From: Alphaproteobacteria bacterium UBA6347
GTDB taxonomy: Bacteria > Pseudomonadota > Alphaproteobacteria > CAAGCB01 > CAG-977
Length of the DNA: 7,132 nt
Direction: 5' to 3'
Assembly (NCBI GenBank): GCA_002440235.1
Contig: DJRZ01000002.1
Coordinates: 10,379 to 17,510, forward strand
Every line of letters starts with the position of its first letter. Within the stretch, counting starts at the first letter, position 1. The position numbers were made by a program, and so were the translations under genes. The notes beneath the pieces are model-generated. The model was not told the DNA's origin. It searched no databases and was given only the letters and a program-made list of their open reading frames with translations. Below, one piece after another: positions 1 through 6,100 of this stretch.

Positions 1-642
1 GGCTTCGGCTACGCGTTCGCTTCGACCGGCATTAAAACCGGACGGTCGAAAATCAACGCGGACACGCACACGGGGTTCGTGTACGGCGAATACGCGCCGG
101 GCGCGCTGTACGTCAACGCGATGCTGGGTTACGGTCGTTCCGATTACGACGACAAAGCCAAGCTGTCCGGCATGAAAAATTCTTATAAAGCGGACACTTA
201 CAGCGCGCGGGTCGCGGCGGGGTACGACATGGGAACGCTGACGCCCGAAGCGGCTTTGCGGTTCACGGCTGTGCGTCAAAGCGCCTATACGGACGATTTG
301 GGCGCGCGCGTTTCCGCCAAAAACCTGAACACGACGACGGCGGTCGTCGGCGCGAAAGCCGGCAAAGACTTTGCCGTCGATAAATACACCGTGTCGCCGG
401 AAATGAAAGCCGCGCTGACTTACGATTTGGCGCGCCCGAACGAAAGCCGCATGGTCGCCCTGCCCGACGGGTCGAGCTACGTCGCCGCGGGCGAACACCT
501 GAACCGTCTGGGATTCGAGGTCGGAGCGAAAGCCGCCGTCCGCTTGACGAACGAAGTCGAATTGTCGCTGTCCTACGACGGCGCGTTCAAAGAACACTAT
601 CAGGATCACACCGGCTTGATTAACGTCAAAGTCGACTTCTGA
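1..642 (+). CDS. Autotransporter beta-domain protein, C-terminal part (5' end outside window)
   Basis: The reading frame is open from base 1 to the TGA at 640-642, giving 213 residues. The true start lies upstream; an in-frame GTG at 79 is internal. The sequence alternates amphipathic beta strands rich in Gly, Tyr, Ala and Val with polar turns. It ends in '...YDGAFKEHYQDHTG...VKVDF', with a terminal Phe, the signal the BAM machinery recognises on outer membrane barrels. The 'LSYDG..KEHYQDHTG' block resembles the last strands of autotransporter domains (Pfam Autotransporter family; rickettsial Sca/OmpB proteins end similarly). By family knowledge this is the membrane barrel of a type V secreted surface protein. 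A full barrel is about 270 residues, so part of the barrel and the whole passenger lie to the left. What the passenger does cannot be told. The gene is followed immediately by a terminator. Confidence 0.88.
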   Translation, partial: GFGYAFASTGIKTGRSKINADTHTGFVYGEYAPGALYVNAMLGYGRSDYDDKAKLSGMKNSYKADTYSARVAAGYDMGTLTPEAALRFTAVRQSAYTDDLGARVSAKNLNTTTAVVGAKAGKDFAVDKYTVSPEMKAALTYDLARPNESRMVALPDGSSYVAAGEHLNRLGFEVGAKAAVRLTNEVELSLSYDGAFKEHYQDHTGLINVKVDF

Positions 643-659
643 TTTTCACAAAGCAACGT

Positions 660-694
660 AAAACGCCGTCCGACGCATGCCGGACGGCGTTTTT
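660..694 (+). terminator. Intrinsic terminator of the autotransporter gene
   Basis: A perfect 13-bp stem is visible: 660-672 (AAAACGCCGTCCG) pairs with 681-693, around an 8-base loop (673-680). The 3' arm runs into five T at 690-694. The hairpin begins 17 bases after the stop codon. The A-rich 5' side could also make it work weakly for transcription from the right. Confidence 0.92.
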
Positions 695-748
695 CCATAC
701 GGCGGAAAAGACGGGAGATTGCGGGGAACGCCGCCGCAAAACAGAATT

Positions 749-945
749 GAAATTGCAGAAGCTAAGCGACGCGGCAATTCAAGTGATTCAGCCGCGAAAA
801 AAAAATATTGGAAATTGCGAACCCGCGTAGCGGGTGTGGCAATCCAAGTGAGCTAGCCGCACAGTCCAGCCTAACCGTCAATCCCTAGTCCGCCGACGCT
901 ACCAGTGGACTGCCACATCGGGCTGTTTGCCCTCCTCGCAGTTTC
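749..945. repeat. Composite repeat, copy 1 (two palindromic modules plus structured tail)
   Basis: Order of parts: module A1 with ATTGC (752-756) and GCAAT (774-778); a joint CAGCCGCG, nine A, TATTGG (789-811); module A2, with ATTGC (814-818), ACCCGC (821-826), GCGGGT (830-835) and GCAAT (839-843) forming a clean nested hairpin; then a tail with CAGTCCA (862-868) complementary to TGGACTG (906-912), a hairpin GGGC-TGTTT-GCCC (920-932), and TCGCAGTTTC (936-945). The last block can pair along its whole length with GAAATTGCGA (811-820), using one G.T wobble. Palindromes of this ATTGC...GCAAT type are known as dispersed repeats in many bacteria; the composite arrangement with the tail is not one I recognise. 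Confidence 0.8.
811..852 (+). repeat. 42-base direct repeat, left copy (module A2)
   Basis: Identical base for base to 974-1015. It contains a nested palindrome: outer arms ATTGC/GCAAT, inner arms ACCCGC/GCGGGT around GTA. The sequences flanking the two copies differ on both sides, so the identity belongs to a discrete module. Confidence 0.9.
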
Positions 946-973
946 GGATTTATTTGGTGTCGAAATATTCATC

Positions 974-1015
974 GAAATTGCGAACCCGCGTAGCGGGTGT
1001 GGCAATCCAAGTGAG
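974..1015 (+). repeat. 42-base direct repeat, right copy (module A3)
   Basis: Identical to 811-852, with start points 163 bases apart. Here the module is the first of its pair (followed by the poly-A joint), whereas the left copy is the second of its pair (preceded by the joint). Confidence 0.9.
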
Positions 1016-1165
1016 TCAGCCGCGAAAAAAAATATTGGAAATTGCGAGGAGCGAAGCGACGAAGCAATCCAAGTGAGCCAGCTGCGAATGTCCAGCCCCG
1101 ACTGTTAGGACTCAGTTCGTTGATGCTGTCTGTGGACTGCCGCGCCCCTGTCGGGGCTCGCAGTT
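974..1165. repeat. Composite repeat, copy 2 (same plan, modules in swapped order)
   Basis: Parts in order: module A3 (hairpin 977-1006), sharing 42 identical bases with A2 of copy 1 (974-1015 equals 811-852); the joint CAGCCGCG, eight A, TATTGG (1017-1038); module A4, with ATTGC (1041-1045) and GCAAT (1064-1068) around GAGGAGCGAAGCGACGAA, the form often mis-translated as 'EERSDEAIQ'; and a tail with GTCCA (1090-1094) complementary to TGGAC (1133-1137), a hairpin GCCCC-TGTC-GGGGC (1144-1157), and CTCGCAGTT (1157-1165). The final block can pair with AATTGCGAG (1040-1048), using a G.T wobble at the same position as in copy 1. TCCAGCC-to-TGGACTG spacing is 42 here and 41 in copy 1. Confidence 0.8.
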
Positions 1166-1230
1166 GCGAAGTGTTTTGCTTTATCAACGTTGCCAATATG
1201 GACGGCGTCGCTTCGTTTGCGGATTATACT

Positions 1231-1869
1231 CTATTGAATCCGGCGGGTCGTCAGCGCGCGGCGGTACGTCCGCACCAATTCGTCCGCCCCCGATTCTTTG
1301 CCGCCGGTCTGTTCGATTTTATGCGCCAGCTCGTTTTCGGGGACGTTCATCGTCCGCGCCAGCGCTTTCGTTTTTTCGCCGCGCCCGACGGACGCTTCGG
1401 CTTTCAAATCGTCATAGTTCAGCATAAAGAAACGGCGGATTTCCTGTTCGGTTCGCTGTTGTTCCAAATCCTCCGCCGAACCTTTTTCAATCATGTTCAG
1501 ATAAATTTTTCCGGGGGCGTATTCGTACGCCGCGCCGGTCGCCAGATCGACCGTCGTCGCGGGCGACAGCGGAAAAACGATGCCCGACGTCAGCATATGC
1601 TTGAAAAAGCTTTTTTCCGGAACGACCGTCAGGAAAAACGGACGGTTGACGTATCCCGCTTTTTTGGCGACGAAATACAGGTCGTTTTTTTGCCGTTTCA
1701 ATTCGATTTCGCACGGCGTCGAGCAAACCCGCTTTCCGTCGCGGTCGAAAATCGCCGTTTCATCGACGTTGGACGCGAAAGACACGGTTTGCGTTTCGCC
1801 GACCTCCATCAATCCGCACCCCGTCAGCGCAAGCAAAGCCGCAACGGAACACATTGATTTAAATTTCAT
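1231..1869 (-). CDS. Small PEGA-like lipoprotein, 212 aa
   Basis: The protein starts with a lipoprotein signal: positively charged 'MKFK', a hydrophobic stretch, and lipobox L-T-G-C with Cys18 as the lipidation site. Residues 25-85 ('VSFASN..ETAIFDRDGKRVCSTPCEIELKR....VAKKAGYVNRP') follow the PEGA pattern: a value presented by a surface loop, 'TPC.I.L.R', then a 'GY' strand. Cys49 and Cys53 could form a short disulfide. Residues 92-126 ('TSGIVFPLSPATTVDLATGAAYEYAPGKIYLNM') resemble the 'VD..TG..Y.Y.P' stretch of small envelope lipoproteins. The last 85 residues are charged and probably helical. The start ATG (1867-1869) has a purine-rich GGAAAGGGAAAG upstream. The gene lies 15 bases after the NlpD-like gene and is surely co-transcribed with it. 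Its exact role is unknown; PEGA domains are linked to surface or peptidoglycan binding. Stop is TAG. Confidence 0.82.
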   Translation of the reverse strand: MKFKSMCSVAALLALTGCGLMEVGETQTVSFASNVDETAIFDRDGKRVCSTPCEIELKRQKNDLYFVAKKAGYVNRPFFLTVVPEKSFFKHMLTSGIVFPLSPATTVDLATGAAYEYAPGKIYLNMIEKGSAEDLEQQRTEQEIRRFFMLNYDDLKAEASVGRGEKTKALARTMNVPENELAHKIEQTGGKESGADELVRTYRRALTTRRIQ

Positions 1870-1884
1870 CGTTCTTTCCCTTTC

Positions 1885-2877
1885 CTACCGTTTTTCCATA
1901 TACGCCAACGGGTCGACGGCTTTCGTCCCCTTGCGGATTTCAAAATGCAGCTGCGGTTCTTTCGCGCTGCCCGTCTTGCCGACTTTGGCGACGGGCTGAC
2001 CGCGTTTCACGGTTTGACCGCGCGCGACCAGTATTTCCCTGTTGTGGGCGTAGGCGGTGATCCACCCGTCGGAATGTTTGATCAGCAACAGGTTGCCGAA
2101 TCCTTTCAATTCGTTGCCTGCATAGGCGACGACGCCGTTTTCCGCGGCGCGGACGGAAACGCCCTCTTGCGCGGAAATGTTGATGCCGTCGTTGTGGCGT
2201 CCCGCCCCCGCCGAACCGAATTTCGTCATCACGCGTCCCAAAACGGGCCAAGCGAACTTGCCCCGCGATCTGGACGGCGGAGCGGGCAGACGCACGGCTT
2301 TTTTCCGGCTGGCGGGTTTCGTCTTTTTCGCGGGCGTTTTGACGGACGATTTTTTCACGGTCTTCGCCGGCGTTTTCTTGGTCGGATTCAGCCAAACGGT
2401 CTGCTGCGCCGGCGTTTCGGAAACGATCGTTCCCGGCATGCGCAGGAACTGCCCTTCGTAAATCGCGTAAGGGGCTTTGATTTTGTTGTGTCTGGCGAGC
2501 AGGCTCATATCCACGTTGTAACGCCGCGAAATGCTGTAAATCGTATCGCCCTTGCGCACGACGTGAACGGCGGGTTTCGGCAGTTTCAGCCGCTGTCCGG
2601 GGGTCAGCAGGAACGGCGCGGACAGGTTGTTCGTTTCGATCATCGCGCGAATCGGGACTTCGTGCGCGCGGGACAGCGAATAAACGGTGTCGCCCTTTTT
2701 CACCGTCACGTATTCGGGCGACATGCCGTTCAGGCGGTATTTCGTCCTGTCGTGGGGATTGCCGCGCGCGATCGTCCGTTTCGCGTATTGCGGATTGTCG
2801 TCCAGCGGAATCAGGGCGCAACCGACCAGCGCCGCCGCCAGCAACGCCATAACGCCCGTTTTGATCCCTGATCCCAT
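1885..2877 (-). CDS. nlpD: NlpD-like lipoprotein: two LysM repeats plus degenerate LytM (M23) domain, 330 aa
   Basis: Residues 1-20 form a lipoprotein signal ending in L-V-G-C (Cys20). Two LysM repeats follow, at about 56-100 ('VTVKKGDTVYSLSR') and 104-147 ('HVVRKGDTIYSISRRY'), both expected to bind peptidoglycan glycan chains. Residues 150-206 are a very basic Lys/Pro/Ala linker. Residues 208-328 are a LytM domain ('FAWPVLGRVMTKFG...NDGINISA...GVVAYAGNELKGFGNLLLIKH...AYAHN...QLHFEIRKG'). Compared with active M23 enzymes (HxGxD and HxH), the ligand positions read Asn229, Asn233, Gln309 and His311, so only one of the metal/catalytic residues remains and hydrolysis is unlikely. By analogy with E. 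coli NlpD and EnvC it probably activates a periplasmic amidase during cell separation (inference). The first ATG is preferred because it supplies Lys6 for the signal; its ribosome site is weak. The symbol is by similarity. Confidence 0.9.
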   Translation of the reverse strand: MGSGIKTGVMALLAAALVGCALIPLDDNPQYAKRTIARGNPHDRTKYRLNGMSPEYVTVKKGDTVYSLSRAHEVPIRAMIETNNLSAPFLLTPGQRLKLPKPAVHVVRKGDTIYSISRRYNVDMSLLARHNKIKAPYAIYEGQFLRMPGTIVSETPAQQTVWLNPTKKTPAKTVKKSSVKTPAKKTKPASRKKAVRLPAPPSRSRGKFAWPVLGRVMTKFGSAGAGRHNDGINISAQEGVSVRAAENGVVAYAGNELKGFGNLLLIKHSDGWITAYAHNREILVARGQTVKRGQPVAKVGKTGSAKEPQLHFEIRKGTKAVDPLAYMEKR

Positions 2878-2909
2878 ACGCTTTCTTCGGTTAGATTGAC
2901 TTTCCGCGC

Positions 2910-2915
2910 ATTATA
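2910..2915 (-). promoter_or_regulatory. Candidate -10 box for the nlpD-like/lipoprotein operon
   Basis: The minus strand reads a perfect TATAAT here, which would place the transcript start about 25 bases before the ATG at 2877. The -35 position, 17 bases upstream, is only CTTTTT, so the match is weak there and an activator or an upstream A/T element may help. Confidence 0.5.
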
Positions 2916-2959
2916 AAAAACAGTTCGCTAAGAAAAAGTTTAAATCACCCGAAAAGTGC

Positions 2960-2988
2960 TTGGAACGGCGGCGGGATTTGATTAAACT
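2960..2988 (+). promoter_or_regulatory. Candidate sigma-70-type promoter for the pepN operon
   Basis: TTGGAA (2960-2965) and TAAACT (2983-2988) are separated by exactly 17 bases; each matches four of six consensus positions. A start near 2995 would give a leader of about 30 bases before pepN. Confidence 0.5.
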
Positions 2989-3012
2989 TCCACCGGATTT
3001 TTCGAATGTTTC

Positions 3013-3018
3013 AGGGGA
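3013..3018 (+). promoter_or_regulatory. Ribosome binding site deciding the pepN start
   Basis: AGGGGA lies five bases before ATG 3024. The other in-frame ATG, at 3006, has no purine-rich site before it, and the Shine-Dalgarno sequence lies inside that longer frame. The N-terminus from 3024 also lines up with E. coli PepN. Confidence 0.8.
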
Positions 3019-3023
3019 AAAAA

Positions 3024-5603
3024 ATGACCGCCGCGCCCAAAACCGTTTACGCGAAAGACTATAAAAAGCCCGCTTATCAGATCAGCCGCGTCGACATGAC
3101 GTTCGAACTGGATCTGACGCGCGCGAAAGTGACGGCGGTTTCGCGCGTGCGCCGCGACCCCGACACGGAAAAAGGCGCGCCGCTGTTTCTGGACGGCGAC
3201 GAGCTGACGCTGAAATCGATCTCGATAGACGGCGTTCCCCTGCCCGCCGACCGTTGCGCCGCGTCGGAAGACGGCGTGACGGTTTTTAATCCGCCCGACG
3301 AATTCGCGCTGACGGTCGAAACGGAAATCAATCCCGCCGCGAACACGAAACTGCAAGGATTGTACGCGTCGGACGGCATGCTTTGCACCAAATGCGAAAC
3401 GCACGGTTTCCGCCGCATCACGTTCTTTCCGGACCGCCCCGACGTCATGCCCGTATGGCGCACGACGCTGATCGCGGACAGGGACAAACTGCCCGTTTTA
3501 ATATCGAACGGCAACAGGGAATCCGTCGAAGATCTGCCCGACGGGCGGCGCAAGGCGGTGTTTTTCGACCCCGTGCCGAAAGCGTGCTATTTGTACGCCG
3601 TCGTCGCGGGCGATCTGGACAGGCGGCGGGACGAGTTTGTCACCCGTTCGGGGCGTACAGTCGAATTGAACGTCTTTGTCGAATCCGGCAAAGGCGACAT
3701 GACCGCTTACGCCCTCGAATCCCTGAAACGCGCGATGAAATGGGACGAAGACGCGTTCGGACGCGAATACGACCACGACGTGTTCAACATCGTCGCCGTG
3801 TCGAATTTCAATTCGGGGGCGTGCGAAAACACGTCGCTGAACATCTTTAACGACAAATACGTTCTGGCTGATCCCGAACGGGCGACGGACGCGGACTACG
3901 CCCGCATCGAAAGCGTCATCGCGCACGAGTATTTTCACAACTGGTCGGGCAACCGCGTCACTTTGCGCGACTGGTTCGACCTGACGCTGAAAGAGGGATT
4001 GACCGTCTACCGCGATCAGGAATTTTCGTCCGACATGCGTTCGCGCGCCGTCAAAAGAATCGAAGACGCGGCGGATTTGCGCGCTTTTCAATTTCCGCAG
4101 GACGCCGGTCCCCTCGCCCACCCGATCCGCCCCGATTCCTATATTTCCGTGCGTTCGCTGTACACCACCACCGTGTACGACAAAGGCGCGGAGGTCGTCC
4201 GCATGATGGAACGCATGGCGGGCAAGGAAAAATTCCGCAAAGGCATGGATTTGTACTTTTCCCGCAACGACGGCAAAGCGGTGACCTGCCACGACTTTGT
4301 AACGGCGATCGCCGACGGCGCCGAACTGGATTTGAAGCAATTTGAAGACACCTGGTATCATCAGGCGGGAACGCCGACCGTCACGGCTTCGGGCGTCTAC
4401 GACGCCGAAAACAGAACGTACGCGCTGACGCTGAAACAGTCGACGCCCGCGACGCCGGGGCAGCCCGTCAAGCGACCGTTCGTCATTCCTCTGCAAATCG
4501 GGTTGCTGGATAAAAACGGCGACGACATGGCGGACAAAGTCGTCGTTTTAACGGAGAGCGAACAGACTTTCCTGTTTGAAAACATCGCGGAATTTCCCGT
4601 TTTATCCGGAAACCGCGGCTTTACCGCGCCGATTTGGTTCGAAACGGAGCACACGCCGGAGCAGCGCGCTCTGCTGATGGCGAAGGATTCCGACCTGTTC
4701 AACCGCTGGGACGCGGGGCAGAGGTTCGCGACCGACATTCTGACGGATTTGACCGCGGACGAAAACGCCCCCGTTCCGCCCGCTTTCATCGACGCGTTAA
4801 GGGAATACCTGACCGACGAAACGGCGGACAAGGCTTTCGTCGCCGAAGCTTTCGTCCTGCCGTCCGAACGCGTGCTGGCGGAACAGGCGGACGCCGTCGA
4901 CGTCGACGCGATACATCGGGCGCGGGAATCTTTGCGCCGCCGCATCGCGACGGAATTGAAATCCGAATTGCTGAACGCCTACCGCGCCAACGCGACCGTC
5001 GGGGCTTACGCGCCGGACGCGGCGGATTCGGGAAAACGCGCCGTTAAAAACACGGCGTTGGCGTATCTGAGCCTGCTGGACGACACTTTGGCGCGGCAAC
5101 AGTATTATTCCGCGACGCAGATGACGGACAAGGACGCCGCCGTCCGCGTGTTCGCGGGCAAAAACACGCCGGAAGCCGAAGCGATTACGGACGATTTCTA
5201 TCAAACCTACAAAAAGGATTCTCTGGTCGTCGACAAATGGCTTTCCATGCAGGCCATGGCTGGCGAAAACGCTTTGCCGACCGTTCGAAAACTGCTGAAA
5301 CACGAATCGTTTTCGCCGACGAACCCGAACAAAGTCCGCGCGCTAATCGGGGCGTTCGCCGCCAATCCGACGGCTTTGCACAAAAGCGACGGATCGGGAT
5401 ACGACTTCATCGTCGAACAAACGCTGGCGATCGACAAAATCAATCCGCAAATCGCCGCGGCGATCCCCGCTCCTTTGGGAAAATGGAAAAAGTTCGACGC
5501 CAAACGCCGGTCGCTGATGAAAGACGCCCTGACGCGCATTTTGAACGCGCCCGGTCTGTCGCCGAACACCTATGAAATCGTGTCGAAATCTTTGAAAGGG
5601 TGA
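3024..5603 (+). CDS. pepN: Aminopeptidase N (M1 family, PepN type), 859 aa, with altered substrate pocket
   Basis: This is a zinc aminopeptidase that removes N-terminal residues from peptides in the last steps of protein breakdown, cytoplasmic in E. coli; no signal peptide is visible. It aligns along its length with E. coli PepN (870 aa), with an offset of four residues at the active site. Expected layout: N-terminal beta domain to about 195, catalytic domain to about 445, small beta domain to about 545, helical C-terminal domain. Zinc and catalytic residues are present: His301, Glu302 and His305 of HEYFH, Glu324 of KEGLTVYRDQEF, and Tyr385 of TTTVYDKGAE. Glu125 and Glu268, the amino-end binders, are kept. 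Neighbouring pocket residues differ: GAMEN is GACEN (Cys267), the preceding Met is Ser264, the Gln of QCE is Lys123, and NNFY is RSLY (377-380). It heads an operon; the next start is five bases after its stop. Confidence 0.96.
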   Translation: MTAAPKTVYAKDYKKPAYQISRVDMTFELDLTRAKVTAVSRVRRDPDTEKGAPLFLDGDELTLKSISIDGVPLPADRCAASEDGVTVFNPPDEFALTVETEINPAANTKLQGLYASDGMLCTKCETHGFRRITFFPDRPDVMPVWRTTLIADRDKLPVLISNGNRESVEDLPDGRRKAVFFDPVPKACYLYAVVAGDLDRRRDEFVTRSGRTVELNVFVESGKGDMTAYALESLKRAMKWDEDAFGREYDHDVFNIVAVSNFNSGACENTSLNIFNDKYVLADPERATDADYARIESVIAHEYFHNWSGNRVTLRDWFDLTLKEGLTVYRDQEFSSDMRSRAVKRIEDAADLRAFQFPQDAGPLAHPIRPDSYISVRSLYTTTVYDKGAEVVRMMERMAGKEKFRKGMDLYFSRNDGKAVTCHDFVTAIADGAELDLKQFEDTWYHQAGTPTVTASGVYDAENRTYALTLKQSTPATPGQPVKRPFVIPLQIGLLDKNGDDMADKVVVLTESEQTFLFENIAEFPVLSGNRGFTAPIWFETEHTPEQRALLMAKDSDLFNRWDAGQRFATDILTDLTADENAPVPPAFIDALREYLTDETADKAFVAEAFVLPSERVLAEQADAVDVDAIHRARESLRRRIATELKSELLNAYRANATVGAYAPDAADSGKRAVKNTALAYLSLLDDTLARQQYYSATQMTDKDAAVRVFAGKNTPEAEAITDDFYQTYKKDSLVVDKWLSMQAMAGENALPTVRKLLKHESFSPTNPNKVRALIGAFAANPTALHKSDGSGYDFIVEQTLAIDKINPQIAAAIPAPLGKWKKFDAKRRSLMKDALTRILNAPGLSPNTYEIVSKSLKG

Positions 5604-5608
5604 TCGCG

Positions 5609-6100
5609 ATGAACAAAAACGCCCTGATCGGCATTGCCTGTTTTTGCGCGGGAATCGACACCGGATTGTTGATCGCGCCGGAACAAAAAAACGTCGACGT
5701 CCCGCGACCGCTGATTTTGCGCCTGTCGTCGCAGGGACGCGCCGCGGCGCGGGAAGCCGCCGGAAAAATCGACGTTCTTTTGAACGAAAACGCGGGAAAA
5801 ATCATGGCGGACAGAACCCGTATGATGCAGGCGGTCGCGTCGGACCGCCCCGACCGCGCGGCGGCGGAATTTCACCTGATCGGATTTGAAAAGAAATTTT
5901 CGGACGTTCAATCGCGGATAAACGCGGTTCTGCTGGACGCGCTGGAAAGCATGCCCGCCGTCGACCGCCGCGCCTGTATGGATTTTTATTTGGAAAACAG
6001 AACAAACGTCCGGCGAAACGGCGTCGTCCTGCCGCTGGTGTCCGCGACGGGATTGACGGAACCGGACACGGACAACAAACGGTCGGGAGAAAACGAATGA
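5609..6100 (+). CDS. Periplasmic heavy-metal-resistance / Spy-CpxP-like helical protein, 163 aa
   Basis: Residues 4-23 (ALIGIACFCAG...GLLIA) form one hydrophobic segment, probably a membrane anchor or uncleaved signal; Cys11 and Cys13 do not fit a lipobox. Residues 36-132 form a helical, charged region with the pattern 'L..SSQGRAAAREA...I..NR.RMMQAVASDRPDRAAAEFHL..FEKKFSDVQSRINAVLLDALESMPAVDRRACMDFYL', which matches the layout of the Metal_resist/periplasmic heavy-metal-sensor group: helix, helix, then 'L..LP..DR' before the last helix. Members act in the periplasm as stress chaperones or metal-sensing partners. Few metal-type residues (one His, at 89) are present, so a metal role is not shown. 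ATG 5609 is chosen over GTG 5600 because GAAAGGG (5594-5600) lies eight bases upstream of it. The last 23 residues are polar and probably disordered. The stop overlaps ybaK by four bases, so the genes are translationally coupled. The family call is by pattern only. Confidence 0.68.
   Translation: MNKNALIGIACFCAGIDTGLLIAPEQKNVDVPRPLILRLSSQGRAAAREAAGKIDVLLNENAGKIMADRTRMMQAVASDRPDRAAAEFHLIGFEKKFSDVQSRINAVLLDALESMPAVDRRACMDFYLENRTNVRRNGVVLPLVSATGLTEPDTDNKRSGENE

Larger units (their letters stand above)
695..1230. other. Gene-free repeat region of about 540 bases
   Basis: No convincing gene lies between the autotransporter terminator and the end of the small lipoprotein gene. The open frames here (for example 905-1108 plus and 969-1196 minus) are made of repeat sequence and lack family features or a good ribosome binding site. 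The region holds a small TTGCGG/CCGCAA hairpin (719-724 with 734-739), two composite repeats (749-945 and 974-1165), a 28-base AT-richer spacer (946-973) and about 65 bases of unremarkable sequence (1166-1230). I saw no clear intrinsic terminator for the minus-strand operon that ends at 1231. Confidence 0.8.
2878..3023. promoter_or_regulatory. Divergent promoter region between nlpD-like gene and pepN
   Basis: This 146-base gap separates two genes transcribed away from each other, so it must hold both promoters. It is AT-rich compared with the flanks (runs AAAAAA at 2915-2920 and AAAAA at 2933-2937). Candidate elements for each direction are listed separately. I saw no strong operator palindrome. 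Confidence 0.75.

Noticed and set aside
905..1108. Short plus-strand open frame in the repeat region
   Set aside because: Its product is repeat-derived ('NCEERSDEAIQ'), with no ribosome site and no family features.
1144..1157. GCCCC-TGTC-GGGGC as terminator of the minus-strand lipoprotein operon
   Set aside because: No T run follows on the minus strand, and the hairpin belongs to the repeat tail.
749..1165. CRISPR array
   Set aside because: The repeats are palindromic modules at uneven spacing (62, 163 and 64 bases), with related and not unique spacers, and no cas genes are nearby.
1225..1230. TATACT as a plus-strand -10 box
   Set aside because: No -35 match 16-18 bases upstream and no plus-strand gene follows.
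1042..1857. A 271-codon plus-strand open frame opposite the small lipoprotein gene
   Set aside because: It starts within the repeat ('MRGAKRRSNP' is a familiar repeat artefact) and continues as the antisense of the lipoprotein gene, with Arg- and Phe-rich composition typical of shadow frames.
1945..2871. A 308-codon plus-strand frame opposite the NlpD-like gene
   Set aside because: Arg/Phe/Gly-rich shadow of a GC-rich gene; the minus-strand frame has clear signal, LysM and LytM motifs.
2895..2916. TTGACT with a following TATAAA as a plus-strand promoter for pepN
   Set aside because: The spacing is only about 10 bases, too short for sigma-70; the TTGGAA-17-TAAACT pair fits better.
3498..4496. 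A 332-codon minus-strand frame opposite pepN
   Set aside because: Antisense of strongly conserved aminopeptidase sequence, with no motifs of its own.
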